Part shown: piece by piece, positions 34,167-42,288 of the stretch | Layout of the letters: each line of letters starts with the position of its first letter | Position numbering within the stretch: the stretch's first letter is position 1 | Assembly (NCBI GenBank): GCA_045640905.1 | Contig: JAZUFW010000003.1 | Span: 25,450-89,449, forward strand | Direction of reading: 5' to 3' | DNA: 64,000 nucleotides | DNA from: JAILLW01 sp045640905 | GTDB taxonomy: Bacteria; Bacillota; Clostridia; Lachnospirales; Lachnospiraceae | Program-made: the position numbers and the translations under genes | Notes under the pieces: generated by a model | Told to the model about the DNA's origin: nothing | What the model saw: the letters and a program-made list of their open reading frames with translations, nothing else | The model's database searches: none

Positions 34167-34209
34167 ACAAGTTTTAGCAAACCAAAATATAGGTGTTTTG
34201 GAATAATTT

Positions 34210-34449
34210 TTATAAATATTTGAACAATTCAGCCGCTTCTTCCTTCTTAACGGTTTCCGCAACCGACAATACTTCGGCTTTGACTTCCTTGTTTCCAAAT
34301 CCGATTTCTATAATATCTCCTACTTTTACATTGGCAGAAGCTTTTGCCACGTTTCCGTTTATCTTTACTCGTCCGGCATCGCATGCTTCATTTGCAACAG
34401 TTCTTCTTTTTATTAGTCTCGATACCTTTAGATATTTATCCAATCTCAT
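34210..34449 (-). CDS. rqcP: S4-domain RNA-binding protein RqcP (YabO)
   Basis: A 79-residue protein that is almost entirely an S4 domain: MRLDKYLKVSRLIKRRT, then DAGRVKINGNVAKASANVKVGDIIEI. It matches RqcP/YabO, which binds stalled 50S subunits and helps RqcH add alanine tails during ribosome rescue. The neighbourhood hup-rqcP-divIC is the usual one. GGAG lies 8 nt before the ATG. A terminator stands between hup and this gene, so its message depends on readthrough or on a promoter I could not identify with confidence. Confidence 0.93.
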   Translation of the reverse strand: MRLDKYLKVSRLIKRRTVANEACDAGRVKINGNVAKASANVKVGDIIEIGFGNKEVKAEVLSVAETVKKEEAAELFKYL

Positions 34450-34488
34450 CTGTATTCTCCATAAAAAAACCGATATTTACAACGAAAA

Positions 34489-34514
34489 AAGGCTCGCTCA
34501 AGAGAGCAAGCCTT
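34489..34514 (-). terminator. Intrinsic terminator after hup
   Basis: On the minus strand AAGGCTTGCTC and GAGCGAGCCTT pair into an 11-bp stem with one G-U pair around a 4-nt loop, followed by TTTTTT. It sits 23 nt after the hup stop codon and should keep most transcription of this abundant protein from reaching rqcP. Confidence 0.93.
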
Positions 34515-34536
34515 GTAATCCGAAATTAACTGTAAA

Positions 34537-34809
34537 CTAGTTAACCATATCCTTTAAAGCCTTACCAGCCTTAAACTTAGGAGCCTTAGAAGCCTTAATC
34601 TTCATTGTAGCACCTGTCTGAGGATTTCTACCCTCACGAGCTGCTCTCTTAGCAACTTCGAATGTACCAAAGCCAACTAACTGAACCTTGTCACCCTTCT
34701 TTAATGCCTTAGCTACTGTGTCTGTGAAAGCCTTTAAAGCTGCTTCAGTATCCTTCTTAGAAAGACCAGCCTGCTTAGCCATAGCTTCAACTAACTCTGT
34801 CTTGTTCAT
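34537..34809 (-). CDS. hup: HU-family DNA-binding protein
   Basis: A 90-residue histone-like protein that bends and packs DNA. It begins MNKTELVEAMAKQAGLSKKD, has the conserved VQLVGFGTFEV and the DNA-clamping arm with REGRNPQTG. Codon use is visibly biased to a few codons, as for highly expressed genes. AGGAGG precedes the ATG, a near-consensus promoter lies upstream, and a strong terminator follows, so it is a monocistronic, highly expressed unit. Confidence 0.98.
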   Translation of the reverse strand: MNKTELVEAMAKQAGLSKKDTEAALKAFTDTVAKALKKGDKVQLVGFGTFEVAKRAAREGRNPQTGATMKIKASKAPKFKAGKALKDMVN

Positions 34810-34872
34810 TCTGAACTCCTCCTATAATAAACATATTTTACAGACATTTCTCTTTTAAAACGTCTATAAATA

Positions 34873-34901
34873 TTTATAACGTTTTTGCCCCTAAAAGTCA
34901 A
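34873..34901 (-). promoter_or_regulatory. Promoter of hup
   Basis: TTGACT (34896-34901), 17-nt spacer, TATAAA (34873-34878) on the minus strand, about 64 nt before the hup ATG. The intervening leader has no strong hairpin. Confidence 0.8.
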
Positions 34902-34903
34902 GC

Positions 34904-34951
34904 CAAAAATGCCGTTTTTGCTTGAAAAATCAAGGCTTTCGGGCATTTTTG
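34904..34951 (-). terminator. Terminator-like nested hairpin after the PEGA protein gene
   Basis: CAAAAATGCC (34942-34951 on the minus strand) pairs perfectly with GGCATTTTTG (34904-34913). An inner perfect repeat CTTGA/TCAAG lies at 34921-34934. The stem ends in a run of T on the minus strand and directly precedes the hup -35 box, separating the two transcription units. Confidence 0.75.
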
Positions 34952-35010
34952 ACGGCGCGTAAATTATGTCAACTTTTTGTGCTGTCAAAAGTATATTTTC
35001 TGTGCCAAAG

Positions 35011-36405
35011 TTACAGCGAATTGGCGCTGACACTGTTTCCCGAAACGGAATTTCCACTGACTGAATTTTGGCTGACCGAATTTTGACTAACCGAGGAATC
35101 TATTATTCCGTTTCCGCTGACAGTACCCATATCGGTATTCTGTTCCAACGTCAAATCCGCAAATGAATATCTTTGATCTTTTCCGTCATCGTACACAATG
35201 ATGGTGTAACTTTGAGGAACATATCCCGTTTTGCGTAAAGTCAAAGTATGCGTTCCGGATGTCTTCTGATATGAAACCGGAACAACTCCCTTATAGATAT
35301 TATCTTCATACACCTCAACCCCATACGGAGCTTCAACGATAATATTGGCGTATAGATTCTTATTTACGGTATTCTCCGATACGGAAGAGGTTGAATTCAT
35401 CAGTTCAATTTCCACAACCTGATTCAATCCCGTAACCTCGAAATATGAAGTCTCTGTCGAATAACCCGGTGCCGATACAGTTATTTCGTGAATTCCCAAC
35501 GGCAATCTCACAGCATATGATGTATCAACAAATTTTCCATCAACATAGCTCGTCGCTGTATCGGGAGCAATCCTGAATCCTACCACTCCTTTTTCAGGTA
35601 CGGTAGATACAATATCCGATAAATCCAGAGTTGTAACCTTGTTTCTGGAAATGCTGACCTGACGATACTCTTCGATTCCGTTATTAGTTAATCTGACTTT
35701 ATAATCTCCCTCGGGAACCGTAAACAACATATCATCCGTAACTTGCGATATTACTGTCTGACCTATCTCTATCCAGCCTCCGACCAGAGCATCTTCATGG
35801 TCCAATTCTAGATAACCGTGGCCTTTATCTACTCTGATACTTAGCAAATCATGATCCACACCCGAAATGGTCAGTTTGTCATGATTAATCAGCTGGTCTA
35901 TCGTAATCTCATCATTGCCGGAGAAAATATGAATATTGTCATTAATACTGTAAATATCATCCCCTATATGAAGTTCCTTTTGATTATCGCTTAAAGAATA
36001 TTTCTCTATATCACTGTTGGTAAAAACATTTTCGGAAAGAGAAACACTTCCCAGTTTTTCCAAGGTACTGTTGTATGTAATCTTGGCAATGTCTCCGCTC
36101 ATCAACATGGATACACTCATGGGCTCATCATGCTTTCCGAAAACAGCCGTTCCTCCGGTATATGAAAGAACCTTGATTTCATTTGTCCCAAGGACATAAA
36201 ATTCCATGAGCGAATTTTCCGTATCAACGGATTTGAAAATCACGTCAGCGGAAGAAACATATATATCCGGCGTTTCCTCACCTGAAGCATAGTTACTTTC
36301 AAACTCGCTTTGCTTTGCCAATCCTATGGACGCGCAGGCGCAAAAAGTCATACATATGGCTATCAGTACCGCTACTATTCCTTTGTTAACAGTTTTGTTT
36401 TTCAT
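35011..36405 (-). CDS. Secreted PEGA-domain protein with a C-terminal Asn-Ser-Val-Ser repeat
   Basis: A 464-residue exported protein. The N-terminus has a signal sequence (about 8-30) with a Cys-rich CACAS region that could carry a lipid but lacks a clean lipobox. At least two PEGA-type beta domains are visible: VVGFRIAPDTATSYVDGKFVDTSY with GIHEITVSAPGY (about 270-330) and ANIIVEAPYGVEVYEDNIYKG with GTHTLTLRKTGY (about 345-400). PEGA domains are thought to bind cell-surface partners. The last 30 residues repeat SVSxN. The function is unknown. The gene overlaps cca by 20 nt and has AAGGAG at the usual spacing, so it is expressed with cca and the histidine kinase. Confidence 0.82.
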   Translation of the reverse strand: MKNKTVNKGIVAVLIAICMTFCACASIGLAKQSEFESNYASGEETPDIYVSSADVIFKSVDTENSLMEFYVLGTNEIKVLSYTGGTAVFGKHDEPMSVSMLMSGDIAKITYNSTLEKLGSVSLSENVFTNSDIEKYSLSDNQKELHIGDDIYSINDNIHIFSGNDEITIDQLINHDKLTISGVDHDLLSIRVDKGHGYLELDHEDALVGGWIEIGQTVISQVTDDMLFTVPEGDYKVRLTNNGIEEYRQVSISRNKVTTLDLSDIVSTVPEKGVVGFRIAPDTATSYVDGKFVDTSYAVRLPLGIHEITVSAPGYSTETSYFEVTGLNQVVEIELMNSTSSVSENTVNKNLYANIIVEAPYGVEVYEDNIYKGVVPVSYQKTSGTHTLTLRKTGYVPQSYTIIVYDDGKDQRYSFADLTLEQNTDMGTVSGNGIIDSSVSQNSVSQNSVSGNSVSGNSVSANSL

Positions 36406-37738
36406 GAATTATCTCCTTAGCTAATTTTAACAAAGTCTCCTTATTGTTTAAAGTAGGATCGTCCAATACTTTTACAAGTAAATCATCAATAACCTGTCCC
36501 ATCAAAGGTCCCTTTTCACAGCCGATTTCGAACAAATCGTTTCCCGTTATCAATAAATCCTTAACCGAAACACAATCCCTGTTTTGCAGTATTTCCTCGT
36601 ACAAATCACGAATTTGGGCCAGTTCCTCTTCTTTTTCCTGTCTTTTGTATAAACTCTGCGCATGCATATCCGCTTCCCTTACTTCCAAAATCATAGGAAA
36701 AATATCTTCTCCGACCTTATTGATCATGTGCCTGACTCCTTTGTGAGTTAACGACATTTTCATATCATGATATAAGGTTAATGCTGCAACTGTTCTTATG
36801 GTGTAATTATCAAACTTTAATCTCTTTAATACGGCAATGGCCAATTCCTTACTTTTTTCGGGATGTCCTTTAAAATGATTAATTCCGTTCTCATCTGTTG
36901 TTTTGCACGCAGGTTTGCCCAAATCATGAAACAGCATGGCCAATCTCAGTATTCTGTCCTTTCGAACATTTTCCATGGCCTTTATGGTATGCATTCCCAC
37001 ACTGTAGCAATGATGGGGATGATTTTGTTCACACTCCATGGCAGCATCAAATTCTTTAAAAAACACTTTGGTTATTCCTGTTTCGTATGCCAATACCAAC
37101 TTTGAAGGATCTGACAGAATTAACTTGACCAGTTCAACCTGAATTCGTTCCATACTGATATTTTTAATGGTATATGACAATTCTTTCATGGCACGAAGCG
37201 TTTCTTCTTCGATAGAATAGCCAAGCTGAGCTGAAAATCGCGCCGCGCGCATGATTCTTAATGCATCTTCTGTAAATCTCTCGACGGGATTTCCTACGCA
37301 CCTGATTATCCCACGCTTTAAGTCTTCCATCCCTCCAAAGTAATCAACTAAACCATCTTTGTCGTTATATGCCATTGCGTTTATGGTAAAATCGCGTCTT
37401 AATAGGTCTTCTTTTAGGGATTGCGTAAACGTAACTTCCTTCGGGTGTCTGGAATCCTCATATTTTCCGTCAATCCTGTACGTTGTTACTTCATAGCCTG
37501 TATCTTTTATCATTACGGTAACGGTTCCGTGCTTAATCCCGGTATCGACCGTTCTTTTAAACAACTCCTTTATGGTATACGGCGAAGCAGATGTCGTAAT
37601 ATCATAATCATCCGGTTCCAAATCTATTAGTCTATCACGAATACAGCCGCCTACTGCATATGCTTCGTAGCCGGCTTGTATTATAGTTTCTATTATGAAA
37701 TTAACCTCTTTGGGAAGGTTTATTTTCACTTCATTCAC
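36386..37738 (-). CDS. cca: CCA-adding tRNA nucleotidyltransferase with HD domain
   Basis: A 450-residue class II enzyme that adds or repairs the 3'-CCA of tRNAs. The nucleotidyltransferase head has GGCIRDRLI and EPDDYDITT with the metal-binding Asp pair. The base-recognition segment RRDFTINAMAYN and RFTEDALRIMRAARFSAQLG follow, and a C-terminal HD domain contains LAMLFHDLGKP and GHPEKS. The start is a GTG at 37738 with GGAG 10 nt upstream; it overlaps the histidine-kinase stop by 4 nt (GTGA), so the two are translated together. Confidence 0.95.
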   Translation of the reverse strand: MNEVKINLPKEVNFIIETIIQAGYEAYAVGGCIRDRLIDLEPDDYDITTSASPYTIKELFKRTVDTGIKHGTVTVMIKDTGYEVTTYRIDGKYEDSRHPKEVTFTQSLKEDLLRRDFTINAMAYNDKDGLVDYFGGMEDLKRGIIRCVGNPVERFTEDALRIMRAARFSAQLGYSIEEETLRAMKELSYTIKNISMERIQVELVKLILSDPSKLVLAYETGITKVFFKEFDAAMECEQNHPHHCYSVGMHTIKAMENVRKDRILRLAMLFHDLGKPACKTTDENGINHFKGHPEKSKELAIAVLKRLKFDNYTIRTVAALTLYHDMKMSLTHKGVRHMINKVGEDIFPMILEVREADMHAQSLYKRQEKEEELAQIRDLYEEILQNRDCVSVKDLLITGNDLFEIGCEKGPLMGQVIDDLLVKVLDDPTLNNKETLLKLAKEIIHEKQNC

Positions 37739-39939
37739 GAAATCAGTTCTCCAAGTTTGGTTCGTAAAGATTCAATGTCCATATTATTCATGAGTTCGGT
37801 GATATCATCTATTACAGCTTTCGTTTCGGGGCCTTTTTCAAGTTTTGAAACATTATCCAATATTTCAAATACCTCTCCGAAATTATATGCGTTTACCAAC
37901 GTTTCGATACGTCCCAGAAACTGACGCATCTCATCTTTTGACCACTCTTCGCCCGCTCCTTCAGCCTTTGCCTTTTTATCGCTGTCATCAACTCCCAAAA
38001 CAACTGATTTTAACAACTCGATAAAAGCTTCATAATCGGACAGAAAAGCTTCCATTTTTTCATCAATAACCTGTGTCTTTCCTTCAATTCCCGCTAATTC
38101 CTGTTCCTTGGCACGCTCGGAAAGATCCATGGCTCCTATTGATGATAACGTACTTTTAAGAGCATGAATTTCTATGGTATATCTTTCATAATCACCGATT
38201 GATTTTGCCTCTTTTAACTTTTCTGTTTTGGCTTTGCTGTGCTTTACGGCTACTTCGCATACATTTTTATATGATGCCAAAGATCCGCCGCAATCTCGTA
38301 TTCTCTTTTCCAAAATATCCAAAGAAATACCCAGCTTTTCGGATATAGCACTCACGTCCTCTTCGGGAGGCATCGCAGCATGAATCGGTGTGCTTTCTTC
38401 GATGGTAATATTAACCGTATCCTCTTTGGAACGCTCAACGATTTTACGTTCGGGAACAAATTTCAAAAGCATTGCTTCCAAACGATGTATCTCCAAAGGT
38501 TTGCAAAGGTATTCATCAAAGCCTTCTTCCATCAGTCGGTCCCTGACTCCTGCCATTGCATCTGCCGTTAATACAATAATCGTACATTGCTTGGCATAAT
38601 ACTCACTGATTTTACGGATCTCTTTCATTGCCATAACACCGTCTGTTTCCGGCATCATCTGATCCATAAAGATAATATCGTATTCCTTTTGAAGGCAGGC
38701 ATTTATTGCTTCTTTTCCGCCTGTTGCCTTATCAACATCAAGCCCGTATGTTTTCATTAGACCGTTAGCCACAGTCAGATTAACAGGATTGTCGTCTACA
38801 ACCAGCGCCTTATAATCCTTAATCGCGAAGGTCTTTTCAGCCTTTTTCTTTCTGGCATTTACAACATTCATGTCTACCGGAGAATCGTCGATAATCTTTT
38901 GATCTACTATCACTCTAAAGGTAGAACCTACGCCATACTCACTTTCAACTTCAATCTTTCCGCCCATTAAATCCATATATCCCTTGGCTATGGAAAGACC
39001 TAAGCCTCTTCCTTCGATGGAATAATTATTCTGTATATCGAATCTGGCAAATGATTCGAATAATCTGTTCTTGTCCTCGTCCTTTATACCTATACCCGTA
39101 TCTTTTACTTCAAAGCATAAGGTCACCATTTGGTCTTTCTTTTCAAGAACCTTAATATATAAATCTATTCTGCCTTCTTTTGTATATTTGACGGCATTGC
39201 TTAATATGTTGAGTAACGTTCCCCTTAATCGTATTTTGTCTCCGTACATATTACTGGGAATGTTATCATCCAAATGTATTTCAAACTTAAGTCCTTTACG
39301 GGATGCCAACAGTGAATAAGTGGCTTCAATATCTCTGATTACATATGAAATGTAATAATTTGAGCATACCAATTCCATTTTTCCGGATTCGATCTTGGAC
39401 AAATCAAGTACATCGTTAATAATCGCCAACAAGCTGTAAGACGAATCCTTTATCATATCTATCTGCGCTCTGATATTATCCGCAACGTTTTCTTTCATGA
39501 TAATATCGGCAAATCCGATAATCGCATGGATCGGAGTTCTGATTTCGTGGGACATATTCGCCAAAAAGGCAGATTTAAATCCTGAAGATTTTTCCAAAGA
39601 ATCCTTTAATTCTTCGATTTCGCGTTTCTGCTCCTTTATGCCCTCTGTGCTGAACAAGGTAGCTATCGTCCCCTTGAACCCGGCATGCTCGGATAAAGAT
39701 TTGTACTTTACGGTGTACTCCGTTCCTTCGAATACAAATGTCTTGGGATTCTTTGAAACAATATCTATAGGACCAAAAAGACCGCAATCCAAAAAGGCCT
39801 TTCCCAAATCATTGGTAAAGACGATGTCGCCGGCATTATCTGCAACAATAAGTCCTTCATTAATCTCATTTAACAGAACTTCTTTTATTGCATTAACCTG
39901 CTTTTCGTTTTCAGTTATATGAGGTTTAAAACCTAACAT
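37735..39939 (-). CDS. Soluble hybrid histidine kinase with receiver and Hpt domains
   Basis: A 734-residue multi-step phosphorelay protein without membrane segments. It has a PAS-like domain (about 15-100), a short coiled coil, a HisKA domain with phospho-His H131 (ANMSHEIRTP), a catalytic ATPase domain with N-box (LLNILSNAVKYT) and G-boxes (KDTGIGI, GRGLGLS), a receiver domain with phospho-Asp D426 (IIFMDQMMP), and an Hpt domain with H592 (EIHALKSTLSS). It should sense a cytoplasmic cue through PAS and pass phosphate via D426 and H592 onward. The obvious partner is the two-receiver protein encoded 16 nt upstream in the same transcript. Confidence 0.95.
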   Translation of the reverse strand: MLGFKPHITENEKQVNAIKEVLLNEINEGLIVADNAGDIVFTNDLGKAFLDCGLFGPIDIVSKNPKTFVFEGTEYTVKYKSLSEHAGFKGTIATLFSTEGIKEQKREIEELKDSLEKSSGFKSAFLANMSHEIRTPIHAIIGFADIIMKENVADNIRAQIDMIKDSSYSLLAIINDVLDLSKIESGKMELVCSNYYISYVIRDIEATYSLLASRKGLKFEIHLDDNIPSNMYGDKIRLRGTLLNILSNAVKYTKEGRIDLYIKVLEKKDQMVTLCFEVKDTGIGIKDEDKNRLFESFARFDIQNNYSIEGRGLGLSIAKGYMDLMGGKIEVESEYGVGSTFRVIVDQKIIDDSPVDMNVVNARKKKAEKTFAIKDYKALVVDDNPVNLTVANGLMKTYGLDVDKATGGKEAINACLQKEYDIIFMDQMMPETDGVMAMKEIRKISEYYAKQCTIIVLTADAMAGVRDRLMEEGFDEYLCKPLEIHRLEAMLLKFVPERKIVERSKEDTVNITIEESTPIHAAMPPEEDVSAISEKLGISLDILEKRIRDCGGSLASYKNVCEVAVKHSKAKTEKLKEAKSIGDYERYTIEIHALKSTLSSIGAMDLSERAKEQELAGIEGKTQVIDEKMEAFLSDYEAFIELLKSVVLGVDDSDKKAKAEGAGEEWSKDEMRQFLGRIETLVNAYNFGEVFEILDNVSKLEKGPETKAVIDDITELMNNMDIESLRTKLGELIS

Positions 39940-39955
39940 GTAACTCTCCTATAAC

Positions 39956-40747
39956 TCAATTCAGTTCCTTTCCGCGCTGGCTGAAAGCTGCTACTATGGC
40001 TTTCATTAAATCCAGCTTACTGACAGGTTTTAATAAAGACTTATCCGGTCCGAATCCTTTTTCATCCACCATAACGGATTTTTCATTGATTCCTTTTAGC
40101 ATTATTATGGGAATATCCATCAGGCGTTCATCATTTCTGATGTGTTTTAAAATCACATTTGCACTGTCCGACGGCATCTGAGAATCCAGTATTACAATAT
40201 CCGGAATACTATTATTCAAATATTCCATGGCCAGTTTTTCCGTATTGATCATAACCACTTTAAAGGATTCTTTCAGTGAAGAGTTAATGATTTTCAGATA
40301 TGAAACATCATCATCAACCGCCAATACGGTTTTCTTGTTTTTCACATTCTCCTGTGCAGTCAGAATTTCGCTTACCTTATCAAGAAGCTGATCTTTGGCT
40401 ATGGGCTTGACCATATATCCGTCAACACCCATACTGATGGATTCCAATACGATGTTACGGGTGCTTTTGCCCGTAAAGAAAATAACAGGGATATTTCTTC
40501 CCTCACTGGTATTACGAATAGCGCGAAAACAATCAAAGCCATCCATTACCGGCATCAATATGTCCAAAAGAATCAAATCCGTAGCATATTCTTTAACGTA
40601 ATCCATCGCAAACTGACCGTAGCTAACCGTACCTACGATATACGTAGGCTCAAGATAGCTGCGCAGAATTTCCAGCTGCCCGGGATCATCATCAACTACC
40701 AATATTCTTTTTTGGGATAGATTTGTATTTCCCTGTTCTTCCATCAT
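39956..40747 (-). CDS. Response-regulator protein made of two receiver domains and no output domain
   Basis: A 263-residue protein built of two CheY-like domains. The first (about 13-130) has phospho-Asp D62 (LLDILMP), the switch Thr in VIFFTGK and Lys in VKPIAK. The second (about 138-258) has D188 (ILDSQMP) and Lys in LKPVSK, but the switch Thr/Ser position reads Lys (IIMLKG), so its signalling may differ. No DNA-binding or enzymatic output domain is present, so it probably acts by protein contact or as a phosphate sink. The start is one of two adjacent ATGs (40747 or 40744) behind AGAGG. Its neighbour is the hybrid kinase. Confidence 0.9.
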   Translation of the reverse strand: MMEEQGNTNLSQKRILVVDDDPGQLEILRSYLEPTYIVGTVSYGQFAMDYVKEYATDLILLDILMPVMDGFDCFRAIRNTSEGRNIPVIFFTGKSTRNIVLESISMGVDGYMVKPIAKDQLLDKVSEILTAQENVKNKKTVLAVDDDVSYLKIINSSLKESFKVVMINTEKLAMEYLNNSIPDIVILDSQMPSDSANVILKHIRNDERLMDIPIIMLKGINEKSVMVDEKGFGPDKSLLKPVSKLDLMKAIVAAFSQRGKELN

Positions 40748-40768
40748 TAACTAAAAATCCTCTGGCAA

Positions 40769-42205
40769 TTAATATGCTCTGCCCCAATAAACCATCTTTG
40801 TGGCTTTCTTTCCGCAATAAACGCAGTTTTCAGATAAGCATTCCTGTTCAAAAGGCATACATCTGCTGGTTACGGCCATATCTTCTTTAATCTGTTCTTC
40901 ACAGGCTCTTTCTCCGCACCACATAGCCTTAACAAAGCCGGACTTTTCTTCAAAAGTCTTAATAAATTCTTCCTTTGTCTTAGCTACATATGTATGCTCT
41001 TCCAAGTGCTTCTTTGCTCTTGCAAGCATATCTTTTTGAATAGTCTCTAAGAGTTTGGCAACCTCGGATGCTGCCTCGTCAATTGATACTTCTATCTTTT
41101 CGCGGGTGTCACGTCTGCATAATACGCATTTACCGTTCTCAATATCCTTAGGTCCGATTTCTATACGAACGGGAATACCTCTCATTTCCTGCTCGCTAAA
41201 CTTAAAGCCGGGAGATTTATCCGAATCATCAACCTTAACTCGTAATCCTGCTGCCTTAATTGCTGCTCTGATTTCTTCGGCCTTCTCCAAGACGCCTTCC
41301 TTCTTCTGCTGAATAGGAATAATATCAACCTGAGTAGGTGCAATAAGCGGAGGAAGTACCAATCCGGAATCATCACCGTGAACCATAATAATCGCACCGA
41401 TAATTCTGGTAGACATTCCCCATGAAGTCTGATGAACGTACTGCAGTTTATTCTCTTTATCTGTGTACTGAATTCCGAAAGCTTCCGCAAAACCTGTTCC
41501 GAAATTGTGTGATGTACCTGACTGAAGAGCTTTTCCGTCATGCATCAAGGCTTCTATTGTATAAGTGGCTTCCGCTCCGGCAAATTTTTCCTTCTCTGTC
41601 TTGCGTCCCTTTACTACGGGAATAGCCAATACTTCTTCACAAAAATCAGCGTACAGATTCAACATCTGTTCCGTACGGGCTACAGACTCTTCTTCCGTAG
41701 CATGAGCCGTATGTCCTTCCTGCCATAAGAACTCTCTGCTTCTTAAGAAAGGTCTTGTTTCCTTTTCCCATCTGACTACAGAGCACCATTGGTTATATAC
41801 CTTGGGTAAATCTCTGTAAGACTGAATTTCTCCTTTATAAAAATCACAGAACAACGTTTCCGAAGTGGGTCTTACACACATTCTCTCCTGCAAAGGATTG
41901 AGTCCTCCGTGAGTAACCCATGCTACTTCGGGAGCAAATCCTTCTACATGATCCTTTTCTTTCTGTAAGAGACTTTCAGGAATAAACATTGGCATGTATA
42001 CATTTTCAACACCTGTTTCCTTAAATCTTTCATCCAGTTGTCTTTGAATGTTTTCCCACAAAGCATAGCCTGCAGGTTTGATAACCATGCATCCCTTAAC
42101 ATTTGAATAGTCAATAAGTTCCGCTTTTTTGACAACGTCTGTGTACCATTGTGCAAAATCCTCGTTCATAGAAGTTATTGCTTCAACCAATTTTTTCTCT
42201 GCCAC
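40769..42205 (-). CDS. proS: Prolyl-tRNA synthetase, type 3 (archaeal/eukaryotic form)
   Basis: A 478-residue class II synthetase that charges tRNA-Pro. Motif 2 appears in VVRWEKETRPFLRSREFLWQEGHTAHATEEE and motif 3 in GMSTRIIGAIIMVHGDDSGLVLPP. The C-terminal zinc-binding extension (MPFEQECLSENCVYCGKKA) and the final Tyr (GRAY) mark the type 3 form; the YbaK-like editing insert of bacterial type 1 is absent. The start is a GTG at 42205 because GAGGG lies 8 nt upstream and the length then fits the family; the ATG at 42244 would add 13 unrelated residues. Confidence 0.96.
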   Translation of the reverse strand: MAEKKLVEAITSMNEDFAQWYTDVVKKAELIDYSNVKGCMVIKPAGYALWENIQRQLDERFKETGVENVYMPMFIPESLLQKEKDHVEGFAPEVAWVTHGGLNPLQERMCVRPTSETLFCDFYKGEIQSYRDLPKVYNQWCSVVRWEKETRPFLRSREFLWQEGHTAHATEEESVARTEQMLNLYADFCEEVLAIPVVKGRKTEKEKFAGAEATYTIEALMHDGKALQSGTSHNFGTGFAEAFGIQYTDKENKLQYVHQTSWGMSTRIIGAIIMVHGDDSGLVLPPLIAPTQVDIIPIQQKKEGVLEKAEEIRAAIKAAGLRVKVDDSDKSPGFKFSEQEMRGIPVRIEIGPKDIENGKCVLCRRDTREKIEVSIDEAASEVAKLLETIQKDMLARAKKHLEEHTYVAKTKEEFIKTFEEKSGFVKAMWCGERACEEQIKEDMAVTSRCMPFEQECLSENCVYCGKKATKMVYWGRAY

Positions 42206-42288
42206 TTTATATTCCCTCGATTCTTTATATATATAGATATTCAATTTATTCTACAATTATTATGTGTCAATGTCAAAACCGTAAGCGT

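Noticed and set aside
34806..35057. Open frame of 83 codons between the PEGA gene and hup
   Set aside because: It overlaps the terminator and the hup promoter and runs into the PEGA coding region; no ribosome site.
42206..42244. 13-codon extension of ProRS from an ATG
   Set aside because: The GTG at 42205 has GAGGG at the right distance and gives the normal family length.
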